This document shows, piece after piece, positions 1 to 60,300 of a DNA stretch of 64,000 nt. Position 1 is the first letter of the stretch; the number at the start of each line of letters is the position of its first letter. The DNA comes from Trichopria drosophilae (lineage: Eukaryota; Arthropoda; Insecta; Hymenoptera; Diapriidae). The DNA lies in the NCBI GenBank assembly GCA_030407085.1, contig CM059583.1:42749001-42813000 (forward strand), in the 5' to 3' direction. The notes under the pieces are model-generated. The model did not search any database. It was not told the DNA's origin and saw only the letters and a list, made by a program, of their open reading frames with translations. A program made the translations under genes and the position numbers.

Positions 1-182
1 ACATTTTACACATTCTATAATCCTGCAGTCAGATAATTTCAAATATTGTGTTTTAAAAAATGCCAAACATTTTTATTATAAACATCACACAAACAATATT
101 CGCGCCACCTTATGTACATTTTTATGAACGTGAGTTGTGGCATACGGTTTCCGCTAAAAAAAATCTGAATCTTTTTTTACAG

Positions 183-375
183 ATATTATTTGGACCCTAT
201 GAAACAATACTCTGACACTGATATCTGGAATGCTCTTGAAATGACACATTTAAAAGATAGAATTGCGTTGAATCCCGCACAGCTCGATACGCCGGTTGCA
301 TTGGGCGGAAAGAATTTTAGCACGGGTGAAAGACAATTATTTTGTTTGGCAAGAGCCCTTTTACGTCGAAGTAAA
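183..375 (+). CDS. ABCC-type (MRP5-like) ABC transporter, penultimate coding exon
   Basis: This exon encodes the middle of the second nucleotide-binding domain of a full-length ABC transporter, a membrane pump that couples ATP hydrolysis to export of organic anions or conjugates. It opens after a polypyrimidine-AG acceptor with one base of a split codon, then reads YYLDPMKQYSDTDIWNALE, the stretch between Walker A and the signature. The signature helix reads FSTGERQLFCLARALLRR. The degenerate LSxGQ (FSTGE) is what I recall from the second NBD of ABCC5/MRP5 relatives. The exon ends AGT AAA before a GTAAGT donor and joins in phase 0 to the exon at 1125. Walker A and everything upstream lie outside the window. 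Family assignment is firm for ABCC; the MRP5-like subgroup is inference from memory. Confidence 0.9.
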
Positions 376-1118
376 GTAAGTATTATTCCTTTTATACTTA
401 CTTAGTATACGCGAAATTGGATGTAAATGAAATAAAAAACTTTTGCTTGTCAAAGAGTTCAAAAACAAAAAAAAAACGTGGAACCATCAGGATTCAATTC
501 TAAAATTACTGTATACACTCTGCGATATTGCATAGTAAAAAGTACTATACAGAAGCGAAAATAGTTAAACGTAAATATAAATACTTACTGAAATAATAAT
601 GTATGTATTAGTAAAAAAGATCGAATCTGTTCTCGAAATTATAGGGAGAATAGAAAAATTTCTTTCTCCGTAAACTAAACTAACGTGTGATTAAAATTTC
701 TCTCGGTGTACACGTAAATGCTGTGATTAATCTAGAATTGCCGACATCAATTCTGGCAAAGACCTATTCTAAAAATTGTAGGAATAATATTGTTATTGCT
801 TTGAGATAAATGAAAAAGAGTTGATATCAAAATTGACCAAAAGAATTTAAACAATGTTTACTTTTTGAGAATTGTTTATTAAAATATCTGTTTGTTACCT
901 TTTTATTAAATTGAAAGGTTAAAGTTATGTACGTGCAATTTTTATTTACCATTTTGTTCTGTTTGTTTTTACCTATATTACTGTTAATATAAGGACTTAT
1001 TAAAAATACTTCTGAGTACAATGTAATGAACGTCAATTTTATAAACATAACCCTAGGCATTTATTCGATTAACATGAAAATAGTGATGACTTTCCTTTAA
1101 TGAAATATTGTAATTTAA

Positions 1119-1388
<270 letters not shown>

Positions 1389-1806
1389 AAAACTGCCTTA
1401 GCGATAAACTATTGAGATAACTCAAGAAGTTTTTATAATTTCGTAAGCGTTAAAGAGATTGCGATGGCGTTGTTCAGTTTTACATAATATTTTGTAACGG
1501 CATTCGAATGTACAGACTGTAATACTAACGTTAATATTAATTGTTATTAACGATTAAGAACAAAAGAGAAAAGGCTAACAACCTAAGTATATATTTACGA
1601 ATACTTATTACATATCTGTTAAGAAAACTTGCAATATGTTCATGAAAAACATATTCAAATTTATATTAATTGTTAAAAGATATTTTATTTTTAATTTCAT
1701 GTTGAACGTTGTATAAGCGACTGTTAGTTAGCCAATGAGATTCGCATTCGAAAAACCGAGTGTACCTTAATTAACTCTAATAAGTGGAGTTTATCGATCA
1801 TTTTGT

Positions 1807-1812
1807 AATAAA
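1807..1812 (+). terminator. Candidate polyadenylation signal of the ABC transporter
   Basis: AATAAA about 420 nt after the stop codon, followed by T-rich sequence. It is the first canonical hexamer I see downstream of the gene. In an AT-rich genome such hexamers occur by chance, so this is a candidate only. Confidence 0.45.
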
Positions 1813-3965
1813 TTTTGTAACGTTAAGATGAAATTTTATTTTTCTGTCCCTGAAAACCTATTCTATATTTTTATAGCTTACTTTAGTGTACCAGTTGTCG
1901 AAGGAAAGCATCAGAGAAAACGAAAATTTGTAAAATTATTTTTGTTTAATTATGGCTCCTCACCAGCCGCCATACTGGGAATGAGGAACATCGAAAGAAA
2001 GTAATCATCAAGTAATAATAATACAATGCGATTGCTTGGTAAGACGGTCCACAATTAAAAACCCAGTATACAAGATCAATTTCAAAAATAAAACGTGGAA
2101 AAATATATAGAACGTGATTGCGACTGCAATCGTTTAAATATATCAATATTATTATTTATTCACGGATACATATAACGTTCAAAACACTCAGTTTTTTACA
2201 AAATCCATATTCTTATTTCTTACTGAGGGTTTCAGACACAAAATAAAAAAAGAACCATCGAAAAAATATTTAAATTTGTGGAAGAAGATGCACTTTTTGT
2301 AATTTTGATAAACTTTTGGAGAATATTTCTGAAAGTCCCATAACTTCAGTCTCTCTAAAATTACGTTTGCAGGCGTAATTTGATGCGCTGAATACGAATG
2401 TCATAGTGTAAATTGGCACCAAGGTAATTCTCAAGGTCAAAACAAATAAAAATGCGTTATTTTTACCGTTTTTGCACTTGTTTTGAAAAATATAAATCTC
2501 GCCATGCGGATTGAAAAGTAGGTGATCATGAAAATAATGAAGTTGAAAGTAGCAAGAGAGTTCATTACTGTTTTCTTTACTTGCAACTGGTTAACATCTT
2601 ATTTATTTATTTTTCTTCCATTATTTCCCATCTTCGAAATGTGTCGATCAAACCGTATTACCACTACAAGTAAATTTGTGCTTTCGCAACATACGTGTTG
2701 CGCACAGAATTGCGGATAGAATCCTTTATAAATTTGTAGTACTCGGTGTCGGTTTTTCTGCGATTTTTCCCGCACCATTGTATTTCCTTGTATTAAACTC
2801 AACGGTTCAACCTTTTGCGACTTTTTCTCTTTGAGGAAAAGAGAAAGACGTTCCTTCTTCAAAGGAAAGACAAAGGCACCACTTAATATCAATGAAGTTC
2901 AATCGTTCCTCCATATCACATTATGCAACAGGTTTTACACAAACAAAATAAAGTGCCAATTTATGCCAAAGTCCAAGACTTCGATTCCTTTGGGAGCCGA
3001 TCGAAAAACCGACAAACAAAAAATACCGACAAGTCAAAGAACCGACAGGTCATCAAACATATATTCAAAAAGCCTACACACAAAATATCAGCAGTATGCA
3101 AATTAATTGATTAAATTATGCAAAACAGCTTTTTAATTGGCAGTTTTTTGACCTGTCGGATTTTGGACCCGCATCCTTTTAAAAGTAAGAATTTGTCATT
3201 ATCTTACCCAAAGTAACTTTTAACCGAAAAGGTTCTAAAAAATGTCCAGGCAGTCATATCTGCCGTAAAATTAGAATTTTCAAAATCTTTTACTAGATTT
3301 TCCAAAAAATGCATCCGTGAAAAAATATATATGATTAATTAAAAAATAATATGTTTATTTTTTTCATATTGAAATAATTTTCGAATTCTTATTTGGAGAA
3401 AAGAAATTATCTCCTCGAGACTGAAACCTTAAAATGTGATTATTAACATTTTAAAATAATAGTTAAAACTTTTTGTTCGGCAACATTTTTTCCGAAAGTC
3501 TCATTCTCAAATAAAAAATTCCTTAACCTTTCGCCGACTATTTTAGCCACTATTTTGGATACTTTTAAGTTTATTATCAAAATATTAATAGTATGCATGT
3601 AAAATGTATTGTAAAGATGTCTTTACTTCAAACATGAATTCCAAAATTACTTTAATGTTTAAAAAAATCTACGAAAGATTTTGAAAGTTCGGAAATTGTA
3701 CGTCAGATGTGCCTGCTTGGACACTTTTTAAAACTTTTTTAACCTTTAGAGGGCCGGAAAACCCTTATATTGTGTCACCAAAACATATTCTTTAATTTTA
3801 ATTTTTAGATTAAAATATCAATTATTTCAACATTGTTTTGTCAACTTTTTAATGTCAAATTTATCTTTTCCAAGCCCTTCTTAGCTACCCAGTGTCCCTT
3901 GAATATACTAGTAAATCTTTGTAAAAATAGTGCTTTACTTTATTATTCTTATCCGGTTATACTAC
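1813..3965. other. Intergenic AT-rich stretch, no gene recognised
   Basis: Short ORFs here lack any family resemblance or splice context. Around 2750-3170 the words cggttttt / accgacaa / gacctgtcgg recur in both orientations, which suggests a decayed short inverted-repeat element, but I could not define its ends. Confidence 0.5.
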
Positions 3966-4154
3966 CCCATACAGCACACTGTCCTGGGGACGTCCTCAGG
4001 AGCTCCTCAGGACGTCCAAATGTCCGCTTTTACCATCCTGTTAACGTCCACAGGACATCCTCAGGACACAGGACGCTTTGAGGACGTTAATAGGACGATA
4101 AAAGCGGTCATTTGGACCTCCTGAGGACGTCCCCAGGACAGTGTGCTGTGTGGG
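3966..4154. mobile_element. Short foldback (MITE-like) element, about 190 bp
   Basis: The two halves are inverted copies of each other. The left end reads CCCATACAGCACACTGTCC and the right end reads the complement of CCCACACAGCACACTGTCC. The complementarity continues through GGGGACGTCCTCAGGAG to the centre at about 4065, interrupted by a 12-bp insertion in the left arm. The whole unit is built from the word GGACGTCC or CCTCAGGA. No ORF is inside. It lies directly at the 3' side of the antisense LINE remnant. I see no clear target-site duplication. Confidence 0.8.
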
Positions 4155-4164
4155 ACCTATGGCC

Positions 4165-6730
4165 ACTGCGGATGAACAAGATCCTATTATGGCAACCTCT
4201 TTAAATGATAGTACATCCAGTAGCTTTAGTTTGTCCATATAGACCCCAATACTCTTGCATGAATGATTTTTTTATATCCTCCAGGACTATCAAGTCCGTA
4301 CCGAATGATCTTTCTGCCTGACAAGTTGTTATACAAGAGTCGGTAAGTGTACAGGAGTTTCTTCAGTTTTGCAGAATCTACAGATAGCGGTATTAGTCAA
4401 CCCCAATTTGAGAGCATGCTCACTTAGTCGACAGTGACCTGTTGGAGATCTTGTTACCGCCTTTTCAGTATTTCTCTTGGAGCTTATAATTTCCATGGCT
4501 TTAGTTTTGTTGTAACCTTCTATAAGTGCCATGGCATGTCTCGGGTTTATTCTAGAGCCCCAAACTTCTTGAGCATCTTTAATTGTGGGCATTGTGGCAT
4601 TCGTAAGCAGCGGTTTTGCTACTTTTGAGTTTATTCCTACGGCAGGTTCAGGTCCAATGAATGGACAGTTAGCACCTGCTAAGTAAACTAGCAAGTTTAT
4701 CGGCTTTTTCATTGCCTGCAGTGCCTGCATGTCCTTTAACCCATTTTAAAACCACCTCGTTGTTGTTACGAGATGCAGTCCCTAATCAGTCAGGATTTTA
4801 TTTCTAGCGTATCCAGAACCAGTAAAGTTGTTTGACTATCTGTTAGGATATTGATAGTTTGATTTTTGTACCGTTTGTCCAAATTTATTTACACGCATTC
4901 CCTAATGGCCAATAATTCGGCCTGGAAGATGCTTGCGAATATACCTAGACGCCCTGACTTCTGTACTTGAGGCCTGATTTCGAAGATTCCGTAGCCAGTG
5001 CCTCGTTTCGTTCTTGATCCATCGGTGTACCACACTAGTGAACCTCTTGTCAGCTCTGTTTCCTCCGTACTCTGTGATGTATTAGACGGCAAATCGACCT
5101 CGAAGTGCCTGGCCTCACCAGGCTCTGGTTTAATGTCGTCCGTAAACTTCCCAGTTGTTGGTTTTGTAAAGGTTTCCCTTTTGAGATTGTTAATTCTCGT
5201 TGATAACAATTTCTTATCCTCTCAATTCAATGTTCTATATATATCACATCTTGCCTCGTTTCTCGGTCATGTGAAGTGGTGGAATGTTTAGAAGTGCCTC
5301 AAGAGCTCCAGTTATTAGACGACAAGCTTGTCCTTTAAAACTGATAAGTTTCTTCATGCATGTTTTTTGAAGAGTTTTTGAGTATTATTGCTGCATAGGA
5401 TAGTATCAGTCTCGTTATAGTTTCATGTAATCAGAGCGCCATAAATGGTTGTAGTTACCACTGATTGACTATCATTTACAAAGTAATCACAAGGATTTTT
5501 TTCGCTTTTGACGTGGTATATTCTAAGTATTGACTTCAGCTCTGGCTTCTATCTAGGATTACTCCTAGATATTTGCCTTGCTTGGCTAATGGGATGGTTT
5601 TGCCGAAACGAGTCGGCAACTTGCAGTTTCCCATTTTCCTTTTCCCACCATTTTTTCATTCTTTTTTGTAACGTTTAAAGATTGGGTTGGAAGATAACTG
5701 TGGCCTTTTTCCAGTCAGCAATTGACGGTCTTCTAAGACCATCTCTCTTCTAACTGTTTTTTTGCCATATCGTCTTCAATTATTGATTCTGGAAAGTGAG
5801 TTTTTGCTAATAACCGCAGTGTTTCACTTTCCGTTTCCGTGCAGGTTCCATCGGGGTTTTTTAGTAGACCTAATGATTGACACGGAGTCGTAGACATAAC
5901 TTTATGAATTCTGAATCCTTGTGCGGTGTTATATATTTCGCCACACAAGTTTTTCCAGGATTGGTTAATAATGTTCGGTACTCATCCTAATTATTAGTTT
6001 TTTTCGCATTATGGAAACATTTCTTAGTTTCCTTTCTTAATCTACCTAACTCTGGCGTTCACCAAGGAACATCCCTATTAGACGATTTAGTTTTTACAGG
6101 ACAGTTGCTATCGTATACTTCAAGAATAAGCTTGGCAACCAGTTTCGTAGGATTATCGATACTATCAGTGGTATTGATTGCGTAAGGCACTTGTGGGATA
6201 TTACTACTAAGCTGCTCCTTATATTTCGTCCATTTAGTCTGTTTATGGCTTCTAAATTCGGTTCTCGCAATTGTTTTTGTTGGGAATAAGTAAAATCTTA
6301 TGTATACATGATCAGAATATTCCTCATCCCATACAAACCATCAAGTGATATTATCGGTTACATTACATGTACTAATAGTTATATCTAGAACTTCTCGCCG
6401 AATTTGAGTAACAAATGTAAGTTTGCTACCTCTATTTAGGACTCTTAAATTCTTATTTATAATAAAATTGTGTAGGTAGTCACTTCTGCTGTTGGTGTCC
6501 GAGCTACTCCATGAAATATGGTGTGCATTCACATTATAGCGTGGTATCAGCTTGGCGCCAATACTCCTGCTGCAGTTTACTAGCTCCTCCAGATGTATTG
6601 GAGGAATCTTCAGATTCCCCCAGAAGGTAGTAGGTAGAGGCAACTAGTACATTCTGTCTCTTCTTTGGAGAAATCATCGCTACGATCATGTCATCTAAGT
6701 CGAATTCTGGAACAAACAACAATTTGTAAA
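4165..6730 (-). pseudogene. Broken LINE (Jockey/I/R1-like) with endonuclease and RNase H remnants
   Basis: Read on the minus strand from high to low coordinate, the order is that of a LINE ORF2. At 6722-6341 there is an APE-type endonuclease fragment (FDLDDMIVAMISPKKR, then NAHHISWSSSDTNSRSDYL and EVLDITIS) with a frameshift near 6640. At 5948-5733 the linker before the reverse transcriptase appears (LGLLKNPDGTCTETESETLRLL). Near 5560 there is the post-palm motif LGVILD. At 5209-4889 the RNase H core follows (VWYTDGSRTKRGTGYG, then FQAELLAIRECV), and at 4730-4329 the C-terminal part with a CRFC zinc-like motif. The catalytic palm of the reverse transcriptase is absent: only about 170 nt separate the linker from LGVILD. 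Many stops and frameshifts make it dead. The 5' end is cut off next to the palindromic element at 6747. Confidence 0.88.
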
Positions 6731-6746
6731 TAACGTACGTCCGTTA

Positions 6747-7408
6747 CGGTGGGTCGAAAAATAATTTTTTTTAAAAATGCTATGGGGCCGGTGCGGAAAA
6801 GTTTTACCACCACAAAACAAGGTTCCATGAATTTTTTCAGATTTTTTATCACACTTTTATTGCTGCCGCATCAGTCATAAATTTAACATTAGTTTTAAAT
6901 GGGGAAAACATATTTTTTCGTTTTTCTTCTGCAATTTCTAGGGAAAAATTTCAAACAATCTGTACTTCTAGATATCTGTTTTCAGATCGATTTTACAAAG
7001 AATAGCCGTTCTACAATACTCAAAAAAAAAATTCTGACTTAGTTATTTCATAATTAACATCCGTAATTTTTACCTTTTTCGAAAAAAAATGATGGATGTT
7101 AATTATGAAATAAATAAGTCAGAATTTTTTTTTCTATTGTAGAACGTCTATTCTTCGTAAAACCGATCTAAAAAATGATATCTAGAAGTATAGATTGTTG
7201 GAAAATTTTCCCTCGAAATTGCAGAAGAAAAACTAAAAAAGATGTTTTTCCTCATTTAAAAGTAATGTTAAACTTCATGCCTGACACGGCAGCAATAGAA
7301 GTGTGATAAAAATTCTGAAAAAATTCATGGAACCTTATTTTGTGGTGGTAAAACTTTTCCGCACCGGCCTCATGGCATTTAAAAAAAAAAATGTTTTTCG
7401 ACCCACCC
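6747..7408. mobile_element. 662-bp palindromic foldback element flanked by TA
   Basis: The element is one long inverted repeat centred near 7078, with scattered mismatches and almost no loop. The left tip is CGGTGGGTCGAAAAA and the right tip is the complement of GGGTGGGTCGAAAAA. Both tips are flanked by TA (6745-6746 and 7409-7410), the target duplication of Tc1/mariner-type transposons. It carries no transposase ORF. Shared internal words include GGTTCCATGAATTTTTTC and its complement. It separates the LINE remnant from the region upstream of na. Confidence 0.85.
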
Positions 7409-7410
7409 TA

Positions 7411-8117
7411 ACGTCCGTACGTCCCGTTTTTTTGTCTCTCGATAACTCGCGAACGGATAAGCGGATTGACATAAATTTTTTTTTAAATACGCGTCTTGGC
7501 ATAACTTAGATCTGATTAAGTTTTGACGCAGATCCATCCGTCCATTACTAAAAAATATTAGCCCCAATTAAGTTTCTTCGTAGTTTTTTGCATTTATTTT
7601 GAAAAATACAAATTTTATTAAAAAATACTCATTTTCAATTTTCATACATATAAGAATCACTATATTGTTGTAACACATCTATCGAAGCCACTTGGGCCTA
7701 AATATGATTGGACCCCCAAATATCAATATAATTTTATAACACAATTGAAAGCTGTTAGTAAACAAACGAGTATTAAGGAATAGCCGACTCTCTACTGGGT
7801 CGAAGTTTCTGAGCGAGCGAAGCGAGCGAGGCACCACGCCAACACTAGTTTTGTTGAACTTGAAATTCCTAACATTGCATGTTCCGTACGGGACCGAAAA
7901 GGCACTAAAATGGCACACCCACTTATCGACACTTTGTCTACGTTCAATCAATGGTATAAGATACCTCTTATCCCAATATTTTTCGGTGAATTTCCGTCTC
8001 AAAATCCTGGTCCTCTTAAGATTAACACAAAATATAATCGTTGAAAACTGTAGTGAAAAAAAAATCAGATATTAATGGGTTAATATACCGAAATATGGAC
8101 TTATTGCTCTGTTAGCA
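7411..8117. other. Intergenic repeats, no gene recognised
   Basis: The stretch starts with the phrase tctctcgataactcgcgaacgg, which resembles low-copy dispersed repeats in insects. Around 7808 it contains gagcgagcgaagcgagcgagg. No coding signature was found on either strand. Confidence 0.5.
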
Positions 8118-8387
8118 GGGTGCACCTCATAAACCTGACACTTAAAAAACCAGACAATTATTAATGATTCAATTCTAAGTGTGCTTAATAAATAATCCGG
8201 AGATCAAACTGTTTTGACCTTCAAGTGACCTAAAAAATTAATCCCTTGGTCAAACATTTTTAAATGACCTGCCAGTGAGACCTGAAGGACGTCGACCCGA
8301 GATCATTTTTTGTATGTAGTCTGGAGTTTGAATGTCTGTATTTTTAAATGTCTGTTTTGTGAATTGTCGGGTTTTTAAGGCGCACCC
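8118..8387. mobile_element. Short hAT-like element, copy 1 (8-bp TSD)
   Basis: Terminal inverted repeats start GGGTGCACCTCATAAAC and end with the complement of GGGTGCGCCTTAAAAACCCG. The flanks TGTTAGCA (8110-8117) and CGTTAGCC (8388-8395) agree at six of eight positions, consistent with an old 8-bp target duplication. The body repeats gtctg/ttaaatg words, as in the larger copy at 15710. It is non-autonomous, with no transposase. Confidence 0.72.
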
Positions 8388-8529
8388 CGTTAGCCTCCAC
8401 CAATTCATTTGTTATAACAATGTCAATGGGGTGCGGTACACCTCAGTGTGGCAAGTATTTCACAGAACCGTGTCAAACAAGAGTAAAATAAGTTTAGACT
8501 TGTCCAGCCATTTTCAAAAAATGGCGGTA

Positions 8530-9065
8530 TCGCAAGTTCCGTCGTTCGACGCACTTGAAATATTGATCCTCCCTTATGTCGAGATGCGAAGTTCCACTTG
8601 GTGGATCGAGGGGTGGCGGCAGAAGAGTTCGATGCTGCTCATGCTCGATTCATCTCACAGCTTGGCTGGCGCTCGGCGCAGCAGCCGTGTCTACCTCCTC
8701 CACCTCCTTTTCCCCGACGAAGATCAAAATGTTCGCCGTCGCACCGCCTGCCTCCTATTGTTACTAGTAAAAAATGTTTATATCACGTTAAAGGATTGCC
8801 GTTACCTTTATTCCAAGCTATGTAGTTTATACGCATTGCCGTCAAAGGCAGATATTTTCCGCACTCGACGAGTACCACAAAAGGTGAGTGCGACTCGTCC
8901 AACTTAAAAATCCACCGATGGCCTCCGCCAACCTCTTGACCCAAATTCGCTCCGTCCTAAACTCTCGGGATCACGACCATCGTCGAAACACGCGGGGACG
9001 TACAGCAATTCCTCGTTTCGATTGACAGTGGAAAAATTCGCCGTGCAAGTGCGGGTGAATTCAAA
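8530..9065 (+). promoter_or_regulatory. CpG-rich stretch, probable promoter/5' noncoding exon region of na
   Basis: In an otherwise AT-rich window this stretch is rich in CG dinucleotides and GC content. A near-perfect splice donor AAAG|GTGAGT sits at 8884/8885, which would end a 5' noncoding exon. The next acceptors downstream are at 9534 and 9754. No conserved protein is readable through it. Assigning it to na rests on position and strand, and no transcript was available to confirm it. Confidence 0.4.
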
Positions 9066-9324
9066 ATGTGTTCTTAACAAATACAAGATATTAAATCATC
9101 GAAAATGTGTTGGAAAACAAGTAATTTGTTGTTGTATTGATTAATTGTTTATGCTTTACGAGTGAATTAGCGCGAGTTTAGCAGACCTAACGTTAAAACA
9201 ACTAGATTTCGGAATCAACGTTGTTGTCACCAATAATATGCGTTATATTTTCGTACCCACTTTTCAAATTTAGTAAACATGTTAAAAGTTAATTATTACG
9301 TTTAGTTTTAAAATGTAAATTTAT

Positions 9325-9353
9325 TATAAATAGTGCGATAGTGGATTTCAGTT
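9325..9353 (+). promoter_or_regulatory. Candidate TATA box and initiator upstream of na
   Basis: TATAAATA at 9325-9332 is followed 25 nt later by TCAGTTCG (9348-9355), which matches the arthropod initiator TCAGTY. A transcript starting here could run directly into the exon ending at 9890. The spacing is slightly short and chance matches are likely in AT-rich DNA. Confidence 0.35.
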
Positions 9354-9754
9354 CGCAGTGTAATGTCAAAAATATTAAAATTTAATCGGAATAATCCATT
9401 TTTGTTATGTATAGAAAATTTATTTTTTTTGTAACATCATTAAAAAAACTGTGCAAAACGTTGTTGCGATTAAAAAAAAGGACATTAACGTCGACAACAT
9501 TTATTTTTTTTATTATTTTTGCAGAACTCCACGCAGATACCATCTGACAGTGGACCCTTCTATTGACTGGCATAAATTTATTGACGTGGGTTCCATGGAG
9601 GCGATGTTGACATAGATTTTGAAAAAAAAATAGTAGAGAAATGTTTTAGTTACAATTTATTTGTTAAATGTTTTAACCAGCACGGATATCTAATTTTGTT
9701 TCAATAGCGACGTTATTTGTTTTATACTTATCATTAATTGTTATTTATTTTCAG

Positions 9755-9862
9755 GGAGAAATCAGAAAGTATATTAGTACCCGTACTATTCCACTTTTAA
9801 TCAGCGAATGAATTGGTCCCGTTTGTTTCGAAGTCGGACAGTTTATTACTTTTATAGTAAAA

Positions 9863-9890
<28 letters not shown>
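9755..9890 (+). CDS. na: na candidate first coding exon (5' UTR plus 28 coding nt)
   Basis: The acceptor TTATTTTCAG ends at 9754 and the donor AAG|GTGCGA follows 9890. ATG at 9863 begins MEKDFSADQ and ends with one base (phase 1). That base joins in frame to the exon at 11829 to give GFTIADIIPIMMLGRKQ. An in-frame TGA at 9809-9811 bounds it upstream. If this exon is not used, translation would start at ATG 11858 or 11861, giving MMLGRKQ or MLGRKQ like the fly and human N-termini. Confidence 0.5.
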
Positions 9891-57313
<47,423 letters not shown>

Positions 57314-57375
57314 ACAAATTGTAATTGTTTCTTGATGCGATTATGGATCGTTTCAAGATTTATACATATATTGTA

Positions 57376-57381
57376 AATAAA
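57376..57381 (+). terminator. na: Candidate polyadenylation signal of na
   Basis: AATAAA 63 nt after the stop codon in TTGTAAATAAAAATTG. It would give a very short 3' UTR. Longer 3' ends further right cannot be excluded. Confidence 0.5.
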
Positions 57382-57399
57382 AATTGTCCTTCATTTAAC

Positions 57400-60300
57400 G
57401 AAATGAAGGAAATGAATGAGAAAGTAGTAAAACCGCATGAAATCAGTTATCTTTTAATCTTATAAATTAAAAATAATCAATTTTATTTTGAGAAAAGTAA
57501 AAATATTTAAGTAATTCTATAAATCACATTATAATTACAGGCAATTCAACTAAAATTTTAGTTTTGTAGCAATAGTATATTACGTGCAATTATTAATTGA
57601 TCGATATTTCGCCTGTGTTCCATACGATACTTTGAAATACGACGGGCGTGGAGCTTGATAATTTGCGCTCGAATATTTCACTGCAGGGCGCAAAATCGAG
57701 TTCTACTCCGGGGGGGTTAAAATAGGGTAGATTGCTCAGTGAATTTCATGCGGCGTTACCAAGTAGTCAAAAACCGCGCGATGTAAATTTATAATAAAAC
57801 TCTATATGAACTTTTTTAGTAAAAATTCGCAGAAAGTGTCGTTCAGTGACCTCACTGGTTTTGAGGTTGGACTGACAATTTCTGCTATTTCCCTGGCGGG
57901 CAAGTATGCATACGAACACGAATAATACTGACAAGTCGCCACAAAATACAAGTTTCGTAAACTTGTTTGCATAGATGTGATATTTAAGTTGTGATATAGA
58001 ATAGTGCCGGTAGAATAGATTTAAGTGTCATAGGATTACGGGTTATGCTGTAAAAGTTTGAGAGTTTAAACCCATGCCGTATCTCATTTTACAGCATTGG
58101 AAAGGAATTCTTGAAAATAATGAATAACAAAACAAAATTAAACTAATTATACATTTAATTAAAAATACTCATTTAAGTGTTATGAAGTGTAGTGCCAGTG
58201 TGTTAACTTTTGTATAATTTCAAACTTCAATTGTTGTTAAATATTTTTATATCCACAACATAAAACGTAACTTTATATGATTGAAAACTCAATATGATTT
58301 TTTTGTACATCTTTACGAAAAAGTAAATATTTCGTAATAAGAAATTGTTGCAAATGTGAAATTCGTTCTAACTAATCATTTTTTATACGACGTTTAAGAA
58401 GGTTATTTCAATAATTAATGAATTGTTAATAAGTTTTAAATTCTATTTTACATCGTATTAAAAAAATATTTCCTTTTGAATACATCCGATATTACGTCCA
58501 TTTCAACAATTCCTTCTCCAGTTTTATGAATATTTTCCATCTTATTTCTCGAAATCTTTTGTACTATAGATGTTCGAATTGTCCGCCGGGATATTTTTTA
58601 CGAATGCTCAGGTTCCACCCTTTGTCGGGTGATTTAAGACAACGTACACTGCGTTGTCGTGAGTTGTTAAATATTCTGAGATGCAAGTCGACGATAAATA
58701 TCCAGATAAATTTTACAAGAAATACAGCAAAGAAAACTGTAAAAACTTTAGGTAAAATATAATATCGATGTTAAGCATTTTAGAGCGGATTAAAAATGTG
58801 CGTAGATTTTATACGAGTGGCGAACAACTTAGAATAAAATATAAAAATGTAATTGAAGAAATACTCTGGCGAACGGATAAGCGATCAAATGCGAAAAATG
58901 TACGCTTTGAATTTTGTTGTCGTGACAAAACGGTTCTTGTTAACTGTAAAATATAGTTTAGTTTATCACAATAGAAAATATTAAAGCGACGACAAAACTC
59001 GAACAAAATTGAACTTTACCCAAAACTCAACTATTGTAAAAATATCGAGTTTACTATGAATTTTTTCGTACACATTATTGTATAAAAGTCATATTTGTTA
59101 TATATCAAGTTTTGATATATTTCAATCGTTACATTTATTTATAAATGATACAAGACTTGCAATGCCGTGATTATGTACGAAGTGTATGGTTAATTAGTTT
59201 ACGATATGTTGAACATCTGATTTATTGAGAGGATTCTATTTTGAATGTTTGTATAAGCAGTATATATTTATGTAATTATGAAGAACTTTCATAAGAACAT
59301 TCTATGCAACCAAATAATAATCGAAGGAATACGAAAATCAGAAAGTAATCAACATACTCTGTATGTATTAATTATACAGAGCAATTTATTTACATTCGAG
59401 ATCTCGATAGATATTGATAACACAGGCCCACAAATAATGGGGTTATGGTTGAAAAGCAAGGAATCATTTTCCGAAATAAATGTTTGCGTAGAATCCGAAT
59501 CAGTCAAAATTGACCCATCATGTCAGGATCTTGGGATATATGAGGGTTATAGCAAATAATCTTACTTTTTGGCTACTTTTGAGGTTATTTCAAGGTAAAT
59601 TTTGTTACTGAGACCTCCGAAAGATGTTGTCTTCTGCACATAACTTCAAAAGTTGCCAAAAACGGAATTTTTTAGGTAGATAACCTCAAATATCTTAAAA
59701 TCCTAATTTGATGAGTCCATTTTGACCTCGGAATTCTATGTAAACCACTACTTAGGAAATTACTCTTCACTTTAGAACAACAAAACCATGTTGGTCTGTG
59801 TAAGCATTGTATAATTATAAATTAAAGAGAATCAAAGTTCTGTTTAAAAATGTTACTATTTTGTGAGCATTGGCTCCTCCGTATATTTTAAAAAACTCAT
59901 CACGATTCTTCTTAATTGTGCGACGAAATAATTGTTGAAAGATAATAGTTTTAAATAACTTCAAATAATATTAAATACCTTCAGCGAACATTTTCAGTAA
60001 AATTTGTTCGATATTAATTTTAAAGTATTTTAAAACAAATGAATTTCCCTAAGATAGTAATTTTCCAGCAAATTAATTAATTAAATTACCAGAAACTGAT
60101 TGAAATATTTTTCGTTGGTTTCCCGCTTGTCGAACCACGAGGCAAAGTATCTTGGCGACAAAAATTAGACCGATATTTGAAATTCAACCCAACTTATTTG
60201 ATGTTTTCTAATTTTACATACTATATTTTTTGTACCTACTTTGAATTAAAAAATGTTAGTACATTGACATTACCACCGGACCGGTTAGTAAGGTAAGCTA

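Noticed and set aside
7303..8075. ORFs of 60-107 codons on both strands
   Set aside because: They span the palindromic element's right arm and repeat sequence next to it; no coding signature.
8332..8907. 191-codon ORF in the CpG-rich stretch
   Set aside because: It begins inside the hAT-like element, has no recognisable domain and runs through a strong splice donor; more likely 5' noncoding exon sequence.
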